This document shows positions 25,966 to 36,127 of a DNA stretch of 64,000 nt, piece by piece; the stretch's first letter is position 1, and every line of letters starts with the position of its first letter. Location of the stretch: NCBI RefSeq assembly GCF_000799715.1, contig NZ_JUHG01000014.1, positions 310,001 to 374,000 on the forward strand. Reading direction: 5' to 3'. The notes below the pieces were generated by a model that was not told where the DNA came from, did no database searches, and saw only the letters and a program-made list of their open reading frames with translations. The stretch comes from Martinezella rhizogenes. Its GTDB lineage: Bacteria > Pseudomonadota > Alphaproteobacteria > Rhizobiales > Rhizobiaceae. The position numbers and the translations under genes are program-made.

Positions 25966-26394
25966 ATGATCGATCCCGTAAAATCTCTGGAAGAGCTTTG
26001 CGCCGAGCGCGGCATGCGCATGACGGAGCAGCGCCGGGTCATTGCTCGTATCATCGAGGATTCCGGGGATCATCCCGATGTCGAGGAGCTGCACCGCCGC
26101 TCCGTCAAGGTGGATGCGAAGATCTCGATTTCGACGGTCTATCGCACGGTGAAGCTTTTCGAGGATGCCGGCCTTCTCGCCCGCCATGATTTCCGTGACG
26201 GCCGCTCGCGTTACGAGACCGTGCCGGAAGAGCATCATGATCACCTGATCGACCTGAAGAGCGGCGAGGTGATCGAGTTCCACTCGCCGGAGATCGAGGC
26301 GCTGCAGGAGCGCATTGCCCGCGAACATGGTTTCAAGCTCGTCGACCACCGGCTGGAGCTCTATGGTATCCCGCTGAAGAAGGACGAACGCTGA
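25966..26394 (+). CDS. mur: Fur-family metalloregulator, probably the manganese-responsive Mur
   Basis: A 142-residue Fur-superfamily repressor. The winged helix (about residues 10-80) includes RMTEQRRVIARII and SISTVYRTVKLFEDAGLLARH. The metal site region RYETVPEEHHDHLIDLKSG (about 80-98) is conserved. No CxxC zinc motifs occur at the C-terminus. In rhizobia this form is the manganese-responsive repressor Mur rather than an iron Fur; the assignment is from recalled family knowledge. The open frame begins with TTG at 25963, but the adjacent ATG at 25966 is the likelier start. It sits with the Fe-S and membrane-lipid genes in one operon. Confidence 0.86.
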   Translation: MIDPVKSLEELCAERGMRMTEQRRVIARIIEDSGDHPDVEELHRRSVKVDAKISISTVYRTVKLFEDAGLLARHDFRDGRSRYETVPEEHHDHLIDLKSGEVIEFHSPEIEALQERIAREHGFKLVDHRLELYGIPLKKDER

Positions 26395-26427
26395 GGTGAT
26401 GACTGCCGTGCCGGAGCGAATGATTTG

Positions 26428-27222
26428 GTGACCTGGCTGCGCGTCGGCTGTGCCGTCATCGTCATCTTTGCCGTCAGTCTCGTCATGCTGCCGCTGCAGA
26501 TCCTCTGCCTGCGCTTCGACTGGAAGCTCAGGCGCTATCTGCCGCGCTACTGGCACCGTATCGTCTGCTATTGGCTCGGCGTCCGCATCCACATCGTCGG
26601 AAAACTGGAAAGCCGTCGGCCCTTGATGCTGGCCGCCAACCATTCGTCCTGGCTGGATATTCTCGTGCTGTCCGCCGTTGCCGACGTCGCCTTCATCGCC
26701 AAATCGGAAGTGCGGGACTGGCCAATCTTCGGCCAGTTCGCTGAATGGCAGAAGAGCGTCTTCATTGAGCGCGAGCAGAAGCGCAAAACCGGCGATCAGG
26801 TGAACGAAATCGCCGAGCGCATGGCCAATGGCGAGATCATGGTGCTGTTTCCCGAAGGCACGACCTCGGATGGCAACCGCCTGTTGGAGGTCAAATCCTC
26901 GCTGTTTGGCGCCGCTGCCGCCGCTCTGCCGAAAACACCGGATGCCGTCGTGCATGTGCAGCCGGTAGCTGTCGCCTATACCCGCATCCACGGCATCGCC
27001 ATGGGCCGCTACTATCGCCCGATCGCCGCCTGGCCAGGTGATATCGAGCTGGTGCCGCACCTGAAGGATATCGTCGCCTGTGGCGCCATCGATGTCGATG
27101 TCTGCTTCGGCGAATCCGTGGAGTATCGCGCCGACACCAAGCGCAAGGACGTCAGCGCCACTGTCGCGCGGCGCATCCGCACCATGCTCGCAAGCCGGCT
27201 GCTAGGTCGCGAGATTGCCTGA
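26428..27222 (+). CDS. olsA: PlsC-type acyltransferase, probable lyso-ornithine lipid O-acyltransferase OlsA
   Basis: A 264-residue membrane acyltransferase with an N-terminal hydrophobic helix (about residues 3-25). Motif I is NHSSWLDILVL (the NHxxxxD catalytic pair, about 67-77). Motif III is LFPEGTTSDGNR (about 135-146), the PlsC/PEGT substrate motif. OlsA adds the second acyl chain to lyso-ornithine lipid and may also acylate lysophosphatidic acid. The name follows the order mur-olsA-miaB that I recall for S. meliloti. A GTG start at 26428 is chosen; the TTG codon just before it (26425) is an alternative, as GGAG lies 8-11 bases upstream. Confidence 0.8.
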   Translation: MTWLRVGCAVIVIFAVSLVMLPLQILCLRFDWKLRRYLPRYWHRIVCYWLGVRIHIVGKLESRRPLMLAANHSSWLDILVLSAVADVAFIAKSEVRDWPIFGQFAEWQKSVFIEREQKRKTGDQVNEIAERMANGEIMVLFPEGTTSDGNRLLEVKSSLFGAAAAALPKTPDAVVHVQPVAVAYTRIHGIAMGRYYRPIAAWPGDIELVPHLKDIVACGAIDVDVCFGESVEYRADTKRKDVSATVARRIRTMLASRLLGREIA

Positions 27223-27282
27223 TATCCGGGCGATTTCAACTTTTTCATTTTCTCTTGGAGCAAAAGCCACTACATAGCGGCC

Positions 27283-28695
27283 ATGACCAAGGACAGCTTA
27301 ACTCTCGACGCCCCGGAGCCGAACGCCCTGCAGCTCGGCCCCCGTGATGGCTCCAACAGCCGCAAGGTTTTCATCAAGACCTACGGCTGTCAGATGAACG
27401 TCTATGACTCCTCGCGGATGAGCGATGCGCTTGCCCGCGACGGCTATGAGCCGACCGAGGACATGGAAGAGGCCGATCTGGTCCTGCTGAACACCTGTCA
27501 TATCCGCGAGAAGGCCGCCGAAAAGGTCTATTCCGCGCTCGGTCGCCTGCGCGACATGAAAAAGCGCAAGGCCGCCGACGGTCGCGAGATGATGATCGGC
27601 GTCACCGGCTGCGTCGCCCAGGCCGAGGGCGAGGAAATTCTTCGTCGTGCGCCCGCCGTCGATGTCGTCATCGGCCCGCAGACCTATCACCGCCTGCCGG
27701 ACGCGCTGCGCCGCGCCAAGGAAGGCCACCGGGTTGTGGATACGGAATATGCGCTTGAGGATAAGTTCGAACATCTGCCGACGCCCGAGAGATCGAAAAT
27801 CCGCGCTCGCGGTGTTACCGCGTTCCTGACGGTGCAGGAAGGCTGCGACAAGTTCTGCACTTTTTGCGTTGTACCCTATACGCGCGGCTCCGAAGTCTCC
27901 CGTTCGGTCGCCCAGATCGTCGAAGAGGCTGAAAAACTTGTGGATGGCGGAGTGCGCGAAATCACGCTGCTTGGCCAGAATGTCAACGCCTGGCACGGCG
28001 CCGGACCTAATGGCGAGGCCTGGAGCCTTGGCGATCTGCTCTATCGGCTGTCGGACATTCCGGGTCTTGCCCGGCTGCGCTACACCACCAGCCACCCGCG
28101 CGACATGGACGACCGGCTGATATCGGCGCACCGCGACTTGCGCACACTGATGCCCTATCTGCACCTGCCGGTACAGTCCGGCTCCGACCGGATTCTGAAG
28201 GCGATGAACCGGCGGCATACAGCCGCCGAATATCTTGCCCTGATCGAGAAAATCCGCGCTGCAAGGCCGGATATCGCCATTTCCGGCGATTTCATCGTCG
28301 GTTTCCCGGGGGAGACAGAACAGGATTTTGCGGATACAATCTGTCTGGTGGAGGAGGTGAACTATGCGCAAGCCTTCTCGTTCAAATATTCGACCCGTCC
28401 GGGAACGCCCGGTGCGGAGCTGAAGGACCAGGTGCCGGAAGAGATCAAGGCGGAACGGCTTGAACGGTTGCAGGCGTTGCTATTGAAGCAGCAGCACGCT
28501 TTCGCGGATGCCTGTGTCGGCAAGGTGGTCGATGTGCTCCTGGAAAAGCCTGGCCGGATGCCGGGACAGTTGATAGGTCGCTCTCCCTGGCTTCAGTCTG
28601 TGAATATTGATGCAAAAGCATCGCAAATCGGTGACATTATAAACGTACGAATCACCGGGACCAGCACCAACAGCCTTTTTGCTGAATTGCTCTAG
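27283..28695 (+). CDS. miaB: tRNA-2-methylthio-N6-dimethylallyladenosine synthase MiaB
   Basis: A 470-residue radical-SAM methylthiotransferase acting on i6A37 of UNN-decoding tRNAs. The N-terminal UPF0004 domain holds the auxiliary cluster Cys residues (KTYGCQMNVYDS, LLNTCHIREKA, GVTGCVAQAEG). The radical-SAM CxxxCxxC is EGCDKFCTFCVVPYTRG (about residues 186-202). The motif LGQNVNAWHG distinguishes MiaB from RimO. A C-terminal TRAM domain (about 385-470) binds RNA. It is part of the nifU-to-corC co-directional run, 30 bases before phoH. Confidence 0.95.
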   Translation: MTKDSLTLDAPEPNALQLGPRDGSNSRKVFIKTYGCQMNVYDSSRMSDALARDGYEPTEDMEEADLVLLNTCHIREKAAEKVYSALGRLRDMKKRKAADGREMMIGVTGCVAQAEGEEILRRAPAVDVVIGPQTYHRLPDALRRAKEGHRVVDTEYALEDKFEHLPTPERSKIRARGVTAFLTVQEGCDKFCTFCVVPYTRGSEVSRSVAQIVEEAEKLVDGGVREITLLGQNVNAWHGAGPNGEAWSLGDLLYRLSDIPGLARLRYTTSHPRDMDDRLISAHRDLRTLMPYLHLPVQSGSDRILKAMNRRHTAAEYLALIEKIRAARPDIAISGDFIVGFPGETEQDFADTICLVEEVNYAQAFSFKYSTRPGTPGAELKDQVPEEIKAERLERLQALLLKQQHAFADACVGKVVDVLLEKPGRMPGQLIGRSPWLQSVNIDAKASQIGDIINVRITGTSTNSLFAELL

Positions 28696-28725
28696 GTTTC
28701 GGACCGGCACAAGGAGCCACACCGC

Positions 28726-29790
28726 TTGAACGGACAGGAATTGGTTTCTTCATCATCGCGCCAGCCCCGCATCGCGAGCGACGCCAATCACTTCATCCTG
28801 ACGTTCGAGAACAATCGGTTCGCCAGTGAACTTTTCGGACAGTTCGATCAGAACCTGAAGCTACTGGAGGAGCGTCTGGGTATAGACGCCCGCGCCCGCG
28901 GCAATTCCGTCGTCATCACCGGCGATGTCTCGGCCACCAACCAGGCGCGCCGCACCCTCGATTATCTCTATGACAAGCTGCAGAAAGGTGGGAATGTGGA
29001 GCGCTCCGACGTGGAAGGGGCAATCCGTATGGCGGTTGCCGCCGACGACCAGCTGACGTTGCCGACCATGGAGAAAAAAGCCAAGTTGACGATGGCGCAG
29101 ATTTCGACGCGCAAGAAGACGATCATTGCGCGTACCCCGACACAGGATGCCTATATGCGGGCGCTGGAGCGTTCCGAGATGGTCTTCGGCGTCGGTCCCG
29201 CCGGCACCGGCAAGACTTATCTCGCCGTCGCCCACGCCTGCCAGCTTCTGGAGCGTGGCGCCGTCGAGAAGATCATCCTGTCCCGCCCGGCGGTCGAAGC
29301 CGGCGAGCGCCTCGGCTTCCTGCCCGGCGACATGAAGGACAAGGTCGATCCCTATCTCCGTCCGCTCTATGACGCGCTCTATGACATGATGCCGGCCGAC
29401 AAGGTCGAGCGCGCCATCACCGCCGGCGTTATCGAAATCGCGCCGCTCGCCTTCATGCGCGGTCGTACGCTCGCCAACGCCGTCGTCATCCTCGACGAGG
29501 CGCAGAACACCACGGCGATGCAGATGAAGATGTTCCTGACTCGTCTCGGCGACAATGGACGAATGATCATCACCGGCGACCCGAGCCAGGTCGACCTGCC
29601 GCGCGGTGTCAAGTCCGGCCTGGTAGAGGCCCTGGATCTGCTGACCGGCGTCGAGGGTATCACCATCGTCCGCTTCAGGGACGTAGACGTCGTTCGCCAT
29701 CCGCTGGTGGCGCGCATCGTCAGGGCCTATGATGCGACCTATGCCGTCCCCGCTGTGGGCGGTGGCGGTGAGGTCGATCCGCAGATCTGA
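28726..29790 (+). CDS. phoH: PhoH-family ATPase (YbeZ-like)
   Basis: A 354-residue protein with an N-terminal KH-like RNA-binding region (about residues 15-110) and a PhoH P-loop ATPase. Walker A is GVGPAGTGKTYLAVAHA (about 156-172). Walker B is AVVILDEAQNTTAMQMKMFLTR (about 250-271, shown in part). The motif ILSRPAVEAGERLGFLPGD is family-specific. In E. coli ybeZ is followed by ybeY, ybeX and lnt, the same order as here; the products act in rRNA processing and ribosome quality. The start is a TTG (28726) behind an AAGGAG site nine bases away, with no upstream ATG in frame. Confidence 0.92.
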   Translation: MNGQELVSSSSRQPRIASDANHFILTFENNRFASELFGQFDQNLKLLEERLGIDARARGNSVVITGDVSATNQARRTLDYLYDKLQKGGNVERSDVEGAIRMAVAADDQLTLPTMEKKAKLTMAQISTRKKTIIARTPTQDAYMRALERSEMVFGVGPAGTGKTYLAVAHACQLLERGAVEKIILSRPAVEAGERLGFLPGDMKDKVDPYLRPLYDALYDMMPADKVERAITAGVIEIAPLAFMRGRTLANAVVILDEAQNTTAMQMKMFLTRLGDNGRMIITGDPSQVDLPRGVKSGLVEALDLLTGVEGITIVRFRDVDVVRHPLVARIVRAYDATYAVPAVGGGGEVDPQI

Positions 29791-30296
29791 TGGCCGATCT
29801 CGATATACAGATCGGCGTCGAGGAGGGCGACTGGCCCTCCGAAGACGTCTTGCAGGCTTTGGCCGAGCGCGTTCTTGGCGCGGCGGCGGCTTATCTCAGA
29901 AAAAATGAGAAGCAGCCTTTTCCGAAGACGGCGCTGGAAGTGTCGCTCGTCTTTACCGACGATGCCTCCATCCGAGAGATCAATGCGGAGTGGCGCAAGC
30001 AGGACAAGGCGACCAATGTCTTGTCTTTCCCCGCTTTTCCGCTGGTTCCCGGCGGCAAGCCCGGCCCGATGCTCGGCGATATCATTGTCGCCAGGGAGAC
30101 GGTTGAGCGCGAGGCGGTTGAGCTGGAAAAGAGTTTTGACGACCATCTGACGCATTTGATGGTGCATGGTTTCTTGCATCTCTTCGGCTACGACCATATG
30201 AATAATAGCGAAGCCGAAAGAATGGAGGGGCTGGAGACTCGCATTTTGGCGAAGCTTAGCCTATCTGATCCCTATGCGGGGCAGGACCCCATTTGA
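29790..30296 (+). CDS. ybeY: endoribonuclease YbeY (rRNA maturation factor)
   Basis: A 168-residue metalloprotein required for 16S rRNA 3' end maturation and ribosome quality control. The zinc site is HGFLHLFGYDH (about residues 128-138), the conserved HxxxHxxGxxH. The upstream motifs NAEWRKQDKATNVLSFPAF and LGDIIVARETVEREA are also typical. The start codon overlaps the phoH stop (TGATG), indicating coupled translation. In S. meliloti a YbeY homologue has been linked to small-RNA regulation. Confidence 0.94.
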   Translation: MADLDIQIGVEEGDWPSEDVLQALAERVLGAAAAYLRKNEKQPFPKTALEVSLVFTDDASIREINAEWRKQDKATNVLSFPAFPLVPGGKPGPMLGDIIVARETVEREAVELEKSFDDHLTHLMVHGFLHLFGYDHMNNSEAERMEGLETRILAKLSLSDPYAGQDPI

Positions 30297-30321
30297 CTTG
30301 AACCCTGTCTGATCAGGAACA

Positions 30322-31494
30322 ATGAGCGACTTTACGACAAGACCGGCCTCCGAGGCCAAAGACGGCGCCGACTCCGCCTCCTCCGATGAGGCAGGCAGTA
30401 GTAGCAACGGCAAACGATCGCAATCTTCCTTCTGGGCACGCGCAGCGCGCATTCTACGTCCGGCTCAAGGGTCAGCACGACTGCGCGAGGATCTCGCCGA
30501 CGCGTTGATTGCCGGCGCAACGGATGACGATGCCTTTTCACCGGACGAGCGGGCGATGCTGCACAACATCCTCCGCTTCCGCGAAGTGCGGGTCGAGGAC
30601 GTCATGGTGCCGCGCGCCGATATCGAGGCGGTCGACCAGAACATCACCATCGGCGAGCTGATGATCCTCTTCGAGGAGAGCGGCCGCTCGCGCATGCCGG
30701 TCTATGCCGAAACGCTGGATGACCCGCGCGGCATGGTGCATATCCGCGACCTCCTGTCCTACGTCGCCAAGCAGGCGCGCAACAAGCGCCGCGCCGGTAA
30801 TGGCAAGACTGCCGCCGCATCCGCATCGGCTACAAGCCCGGCCGAAAAGCCGGCGCGCTCGACCAAACCGAATTTCGACCTTTCACGCGTCGATCTCCAG
30901 AAGACGCTGGCGGAAGCCGGCATCATCAGGAAGATCCTGTTCGTGCCGCCCTCGATGCTTGCCTCGGATCTTCTGCGGCGCATGCAGGTCAACCGCACGC
31001 AGATGGCGCTCGTCATCGACGAATACGGCGGCACCGACGGCCTCGCATCGCATGAAGACATCGTCGAAATGGTCGTCGGCGATATCGATGACGAACATGA
31101 CGACGACGAGGTGATGTTCAAGCGCGTCTCCGAAGACGTCTTTGTCGCCGATGCCCGTGTCGAACTGGAGGAGATCGCCGCGGCGATCGGCTCCGATTTC
31201 GATATCAGCGAGCAGGTGGACGAAGTGGATACGCTGGGCGGTCTGATCTTCTCCGCGCTCGGCCGCATCCCGGTGCGTGGCGAGGTCGTTCAGGCGCTGC
31301 CGGGCTTCGAGTTCCATATTCTCGATGCCGATCCGCGCCGCATCAAAAAGGTGCGCATCACCCGCAAGCGTCACGCCGCGCGTCGCCGTCCGGCCAAGGC
31401 GGACGGTGAGGGAAGCGGGCTCGACCGCGATCTGCCGTCGCCGGATGCTCTTTCCGAGGGATCTTCGGCCGAACGGAATGCCGCCAGCCAATAG
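30322..31494 (+). CDS. corC: CorC/HlyC-type CBS-domain protein (YbeX-like)
   Basis: A 390-residue soluble protein. After a 60-residue Ser/Ala-rich N-terminus it has two CBS domains (about residues 85-165 and 200-255; EVRVEDVMVPRADIEAVD, RSRMPVYAETLDDPRGMVHIRDLL listed as two motifs). A CorC_HlyC transporter-associated domain follows (about 270-355; DVFVADARVELEEIAAAIG, VDTLGGLIFSALGRIPVRGE). There is no DUF21 membrane domain, so it is YbeX-like rather than a CNNM channel. CBS pairs bind adenosyl compounds. The basic tail after 355 is variable. Gene order phoH-ybeY-corC-lnt as in E. coli. Confidence 0.9.
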   Translation: MSDFTTRPASEAKDGADSASSDEAGSSSNGKRSQSSFWARAARILRPAQGSARLREDLADALIAGATDDDAFSPDERAMLHNILRFREVRVEDVMVPRADIEAVDQNITIGELMILFEESGRSRMPVYAETLDDPRGMVHIRDLLSYVAKQARNKRRAGNGKTAAASASATSPAEKPARSTKPNFDLSRVDLQKTLAEAGIIRKILFVPPSMLASDLLRRMQVNRTQMALVIDEYGGTDGLASHEDIVEMVVGDIDDEHDDDEVMFKRVSEDVFVADARVELEEIAAAIGSDFDISEQVDEVDTLGGLIFSALGRIPVRGEVVQALPGFEFHILDADPRRIKKVRITRKRHAARRRPAKADGEGSGLDRDLPSPDALSEGSSAERNAASQ

Positions 31495-31533
31495 AGCGGT
31501 TCAGCGCTTCATGGAATCGCTTCGCCGCTCTAT
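31491..31533 (+). terminator. hairpin at the 3' end of corC
   Basis: ATAGAGCGG (31491-31499) pairs perfectly with CCGCTCTAT (31525-31533), followed by TCTTTTG. The corC stop codon is inside the left arm. It could end the long nifU-to-corC transcript or attenuate read-through into lnt, whose start is 142 bases further on. Confidence 0.5.
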
Positions 31534-31547
31534 TCTTTTGTTTGACG

Positions 31548-31589
31548 CAATTCCGGACGGAAAATGGCTACACACTTTTCCTGGAATTG
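31548..31589. repeat. short palindromic intergenic repeat, copy 1
   Basis: A 42-base element bounded by CAATTCC and GGAATTG, with the interior GGACGGAAAA...CACACTTTTCC. A second copy with the same ends and interior lies at 48022-48063; the two differ at only a few positions. I recall closely similar elements between genes of many rhizobia. The arms can form an imperfect hairpin. It lies between corC and lnt. Confidence 0.7.
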
Positions 31590-31674
31590 TTTCAGGCGGC
31601 GCTTCAACAGGACAAATCGCTGCTTTTTTGAAAGACTGCGGCCAATTGATTCGCAGTTTTGACGGAGCGCGCGC

Positions 31675-33276
31675 ATGGAACGGCTTTCGGGCAAGGTGAT
31701 CCTCGTCTGGGGTTTCAAACGCGCATTGCTTGCCATTCTCGCCGGAGCCATCGGCGTCCTGGCGCTGCCGCCCTTCGGCTTCTTCGCGGCGATGTTCGTA
31801 TCCTTCACATTGCTCGTCTGGCTGCTGGATGGTGCCGCTGCCGGCCCTGACAGCGGTTTTCTCGGCCGTCTGTGGCCTGCTTTTACCACCGGCTGGCTGT
31901 TCGGCTTCGGCTATTTCGTCGCCGGTCTCTGGTGGCTCGGCCATGCGCTTCTGATCGATGCCGATCAATTCGCCTGGGCACTGCCGCTGGCGATCCTCGG
32001 ACTGCCTGCCTTCCTGGCGATTTTTTACGGTGTGGCGGCGGCGCTTTCCCGCCTGCTCTGGTCCGATGGCATGGGACGTATTGCCGCACTCGCCTTTAGT
32101 TTTGGTCTATTGGAATGGCTGCGCAGCTTCCTTTTCACCGGCTTTCCCTGGAATGCCATCGGTTATGGCGCCATGCCCATACCGATGATGATGCAATCGG
32201 TGCATGTAATCGGCGTGCTCGGCGTCACCGCGCTTGCGGTCTTCGTTTTCGCCGTCCCGGCCCTGCTCGGAACGCGTCAGGGCCGGATGTTGGGGATTGG
32301 GATTGCCGTACTCATCGCCGCGGAGCATTTCGGCTACGGCTACTACGCGCTCAACCTGCCGGTGCCGCCAGCGGTGGCCGGCAAGACGGCTCCGGTGGTG
32401 CGCATCGTGCAACCTGCGATCGACCAGGAAGCCAAGATGGATACGGCGGCCGATCGCAACGCCATCTTCGACAAGCACCTTTCGCTTTCAGTTCAGCCGC
32501 CGGCGAATGGCGGCAAGCGGCCCGATATCATTGTCTGGCCGGAAACCGCTATCCCTTTCATTCTGACCGATAATCAGGACGCGCTCACCCGCATTGCCGA
32601 CCAGCTCGACGACGACCAGATCCTGATCACAGGCGCGGTTCGGGTCGAGGATATGGGGCCGGGTGTCGAGCCGCGTTATTACAATTCCGTCTATGTCATC
32701 GACGGTCGCGGCCAGATCATCGGCGCTTCCGACAAGACCCATCTCGTTCCTTTCGGCGAATATGTACCCTTCGAGAATATCCTCAGCTATCTCGGCATCC
32801 AGAATGTCGTCGAGCTGCCGGGCGGCTTCTCAGCCGCCGCGAGCCGGCAATTGCTGACGCTGCCTGATGGCATCAAGCTCTATCCGCTGATCTGCTATGA
32901 AATCATCTTTCCGAACGAGATGACGCCGGAAATCCGGCAAGCGGACGCCATTCTGAATGTCACGAACGATGCGTGGTTCGGAGATACGCCCGGTCCCTAC
33001 CAGCATTTCCTGCAGGCGCGGGTGAGGGCGGTCGAGCAGGGGCTGCCGCTGATTCGCAGCGCCAATACCGGCGTTTCGGCCTATGTTGACGCTCACGGAC
33101 GTTTGATTTCCGGTATCGATTTTAATGAGCAAGGATTCGTCGATGCCACTTTGAGTGGCGCAACCGTATCGCGAATCGACGATAGCGTACGAAAGGCCTA
33201 TTTCTGGTTGATCATCGGCATACTCGGCATGATCGCTGTGATTTCACGCATGGGTTTTATTTCAAGGTCGAATTGA
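31675..33276 (+). CDS. lnt: apolipoprotein N-acyltransferase
   Basis: A 533-residue membrane enzyme that adds the third acyl chain to lipoproteins, completing the pathway that includes LspA (6023). About six N-terminal transmembrane helices occupy residues 10-225. The periplasmic nitrilase-like domain follows with the catalytic triad: Glu in VWPETAIPF, Lys in SDKTHLVPFGEYVP and Cys in PLICYEIIFPNEM. A final helix (about 505-525) closes the protein. In Sinorhizobium the homologue was described as actA, needed for acid and copper tolerance (recalled). It follows corC with a repeat-containing gap of 180 bases. Confidence 0.95.
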   Translation: MERLSGKVILVWGFKRALLAILAGAIGVLALPPFGFFAAMFVSFTLLVWLLDGAAAGPDSGFLGRLWPAFTTGWLFGFGYFVAGLWWLGHALLIDADQFAWALPLAILGLPAFLAIFYGVAAALSRLLWSDGMGRIAALAFSFGLLEWLRSFLFTGFPWNAIGYGAMPIPMMMQSVHVIGVLGVTALAVFVFAVPALLGTRQGRMLGIGIAVLIAAEHFGYGYYALNLPVPPAVAGKTAPVVRIVQPAIDQEAKMDTAADRNAIFDKHLSLSVQPPANGGKRPDIIVWPETAIPFILTDNQDALTRIADQLDDDQILITGAVRVEDMGPGVEPRYYNSVYVIDGRGQIIGASDKTHLVPFGEYVPFENILSYLGIQNVVELPGGFSAAASRQLLTLPDGIKLYPLICYEIIFPNEMTPEIRQADAILNVTNDAWFGDTPGPYQHFLQARVRAVEQGLPLIRSANTGVSAYVDAHGRLISGIDFNEQGFVDATLSGATVSRIDDSVRKAYFWLIIGILGMIAVISRMGFISRSN

Positions 33277-33429
33277 CCAAAAAACCCTAAAATTGCATAG
33301 TGCTTGCCGTACGCCATTTTGTACGTAAACTAGAAGTCGGGTGGGCGTCGGCTGCAACGTGGCGTTAATAGGGGCGGTTAAGGGCACCGGGTGGCAGGAC
33401 CTGTATTCAACCTATGTTAGGGTAAACTA

Positions 33430-33849
33430 ATGATTGAGAATAAAAAGAAGCCGAACCCGATCGACATTCATGTCGGTAGCCGCATTCGCCTTCGCCGCAC
33501 CATGTTGGGCATGAGCCAGGAAAAGCTCGGCGAGAGCCTCGGAATTACGTTCCAGCAGATCCAGAAATACGAAAAGGGCACCAACCGCGTTGGCGCCAGC
33601 CGCCTTCAGAATATTTCAAGCATTCTTAATGTCCCCGTTTCCTTCTTTTTCGAAGATGCTCCGGGCGATCACACGACGACCGCCGGCGGCTTGGCCGAGG
33701 CCTCCAGCTCCAACTATGTGGTTGATTTCCTGTCTTCCTCTGAAGGGCTACAGCTCAACCGCGCTTTCGTGAAGATTTCCGACGGCAAGGTCCGCCGCAA
33801 GGTGGTTGAACTCGTCAAGGCGCTCGCGGCCGAGGCCGACGCGGAGTAA
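33430..33849 (+). CDS. XRE-family helix-turn-helix regulator
   Basis: A 139-residue DNA-binding protein. A Cro/CI-type HTH spans about residues 15-70 (HVGSRIRLRRTMLGMSQEKLGESLGITFQQIQKYEKGTNRVGASRL, in consecutive motifs). A C-terminal helical part (about 88-135) is likely for oligomerisation. It resembles the small rhizobial regulators of the PhrR type; PhrR is a pH-regulated repressor-like gene that, from memory, lies near actA/lnt in Sinorhizobium, as here. Its targets are unknown. The 153-base upstream gap contains a GTAAACTAATG start region without a strong ribosome site. A clear terminator follows. Confidence 0.85.
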   Translation: MIENKKKPNPIDIHVGSRIRLRRTMLGMSQEKLGESLGITFQQIQKYEKGTNRVGASRLQNISSILNVPVSFFFEDAPGDHTTTAGGLAEASSSNYVVDFLSSSEGLQLNRAFVKISDGKVRRKVVELVKALAAEADAE

Positions 33850-33881
33850 GTATTTCGCGGCAGCGCCATAGCGATAAAGTC

Positions 33882-33908
33882 AAAAGGCGGTCATTTGGGC
33901 CGCCTTTT
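33882..33908 (+). terminator. rho-independent terminator after the XRE regulator
   Basis: A perfect nine-pair stem, AAAAGGCGG (33882-33890) with CCGCCTTTT (33900-33908), with a nine-base loop, lies 32 bases after the stop. The right arm supplies the T run. It separates the regulator from metK. Confidence 0.8.
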
Positions 33909-34037
33909 GCATGTTTGGCGGAAAAATTTATCGCCTTCGCCGGGATATAAAGATATATTTATGTCCTTCTGTGGCTTGTTTTTCGAGCCCGACACGAATA
34001 TCAAAAGAGAAGATTTGTTCTTTGAGGGGAATCCCGC

Positions 34038-35287
<1,250 letters not shown>

Positions 35288-35291
<4 letters not shown>

Positions 35292-35989
35292 TCGATACGG
35301 AGCGTCGCTCACGGGCGACGGAAGCATTCTTCGGCCGGCGCAAGGGTAAAGCCTTGCGCGGCCAGCAGGCCGAAAAGCTTGAAACACTGCTGCCGCGGTA
35401 TCTCGTCGACCTTTCCACGCCTGCGCCTCGGCCGCTGAATGACCTGTTTCCGGCGCCGACCGAGCGTCTGCGCCTGGAAATCGGTTTCGGCGGCGGCGAG
35501 CACCTGATCCATAGGGCACTCGAGCATCCGACGACCGGCTTCATCGGCGTCGAGCCGTTCGTCAATTCCATGCAGAAGCTGCTAGCCAGCATCGACGAGA
35601 CCGGCGCCAGCAATATCCGCGTCTATAACGACGATGCGACGCAACTGCTGGACTGGTTGCCGGACGCCTGTTTCGACCAGATCGATCTGCTCTATCCCGA
35701 TCCCTGGCCGAAGAAGAAGCACTGGAAGCGTCGGTTTGTCTCGCAGGTGAACCTCGAACGTTTCCATCGCGTCCTGAAACCCGGCGCGCGCTTCTGCTTT
35801 GCCTCCGACATCGACACCTATGTCAACTGGACGCTGCAGCATTGCCACGCCCATGGCGGCTTCGAATGGACGGCCGAAAACGCCGCCGACTGGCTGACAC
35901 CCTACGAGGGCTGGCCGAGCACGCGCTATGAGGCGAAAGCCCGGCGCGAGGGGCGGTCTTCCGCCTATCTGACATTCAAGAGAGTTTAA
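35288..35989 (+). CDS. trmB: tRNA (guanine-N7-)-methyltransferase TrmB
   Basis: A 233-residue Rossmann methyltransferase that makes m7G46 in tRNA with SAM. Motifs: RLRLEIGFGGGEHLIHRAL (SAM loop, about residues 58-76), GFIGVEPFVNSMQKLL, NIRVYNDDATQLLDWLP, and IDLLYPDPWPKKKHWKRRFVS, the TrmB signature PDPWPKxRHxKRR. The C-terminal YEAKARREGRSSAYLTFKR fits. Start overlaps the metK stop by four bases. Confidence 0.96.
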
Positions 35990-36057
35990 GCGGCCGTTTC
36001 GGGGTTGTTGGAGATTGATCTCCAGACATTCAGGCTTCTCGTGCCGCATCGGGCCTG

Positions 36058-36079
36058 ACGCAGCCCTGCCGGGCTGCGT
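36058..36079. terminator. GC-rich hairpin between convergent trmB and DUF1150 gene
   Basis: A perfect nine-pair stem, ACGCAGCCC with GGGCTGCGT, around TGCC, lies in the 138-base gap between convergent genes. It has no T run on either side, so it may be a weak bidirectional terminator or part of an intergenic palindrome. Confidence 0.45.
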
Positions 36080-36127
36080 GCATCGAAGTCGCGGCGATTT
36101 CGCTCCGCCGCCTCGTCCTCCCGGCGC

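Noticed and set aside
33850..34037. SAM riboswitch in the metK leader
   Set aside because: No SAM-II or SAM-I conserved core could be found by eye; only a terminator of the preceding gene and an AT-rich promoter are visible. A covariance search would decide.
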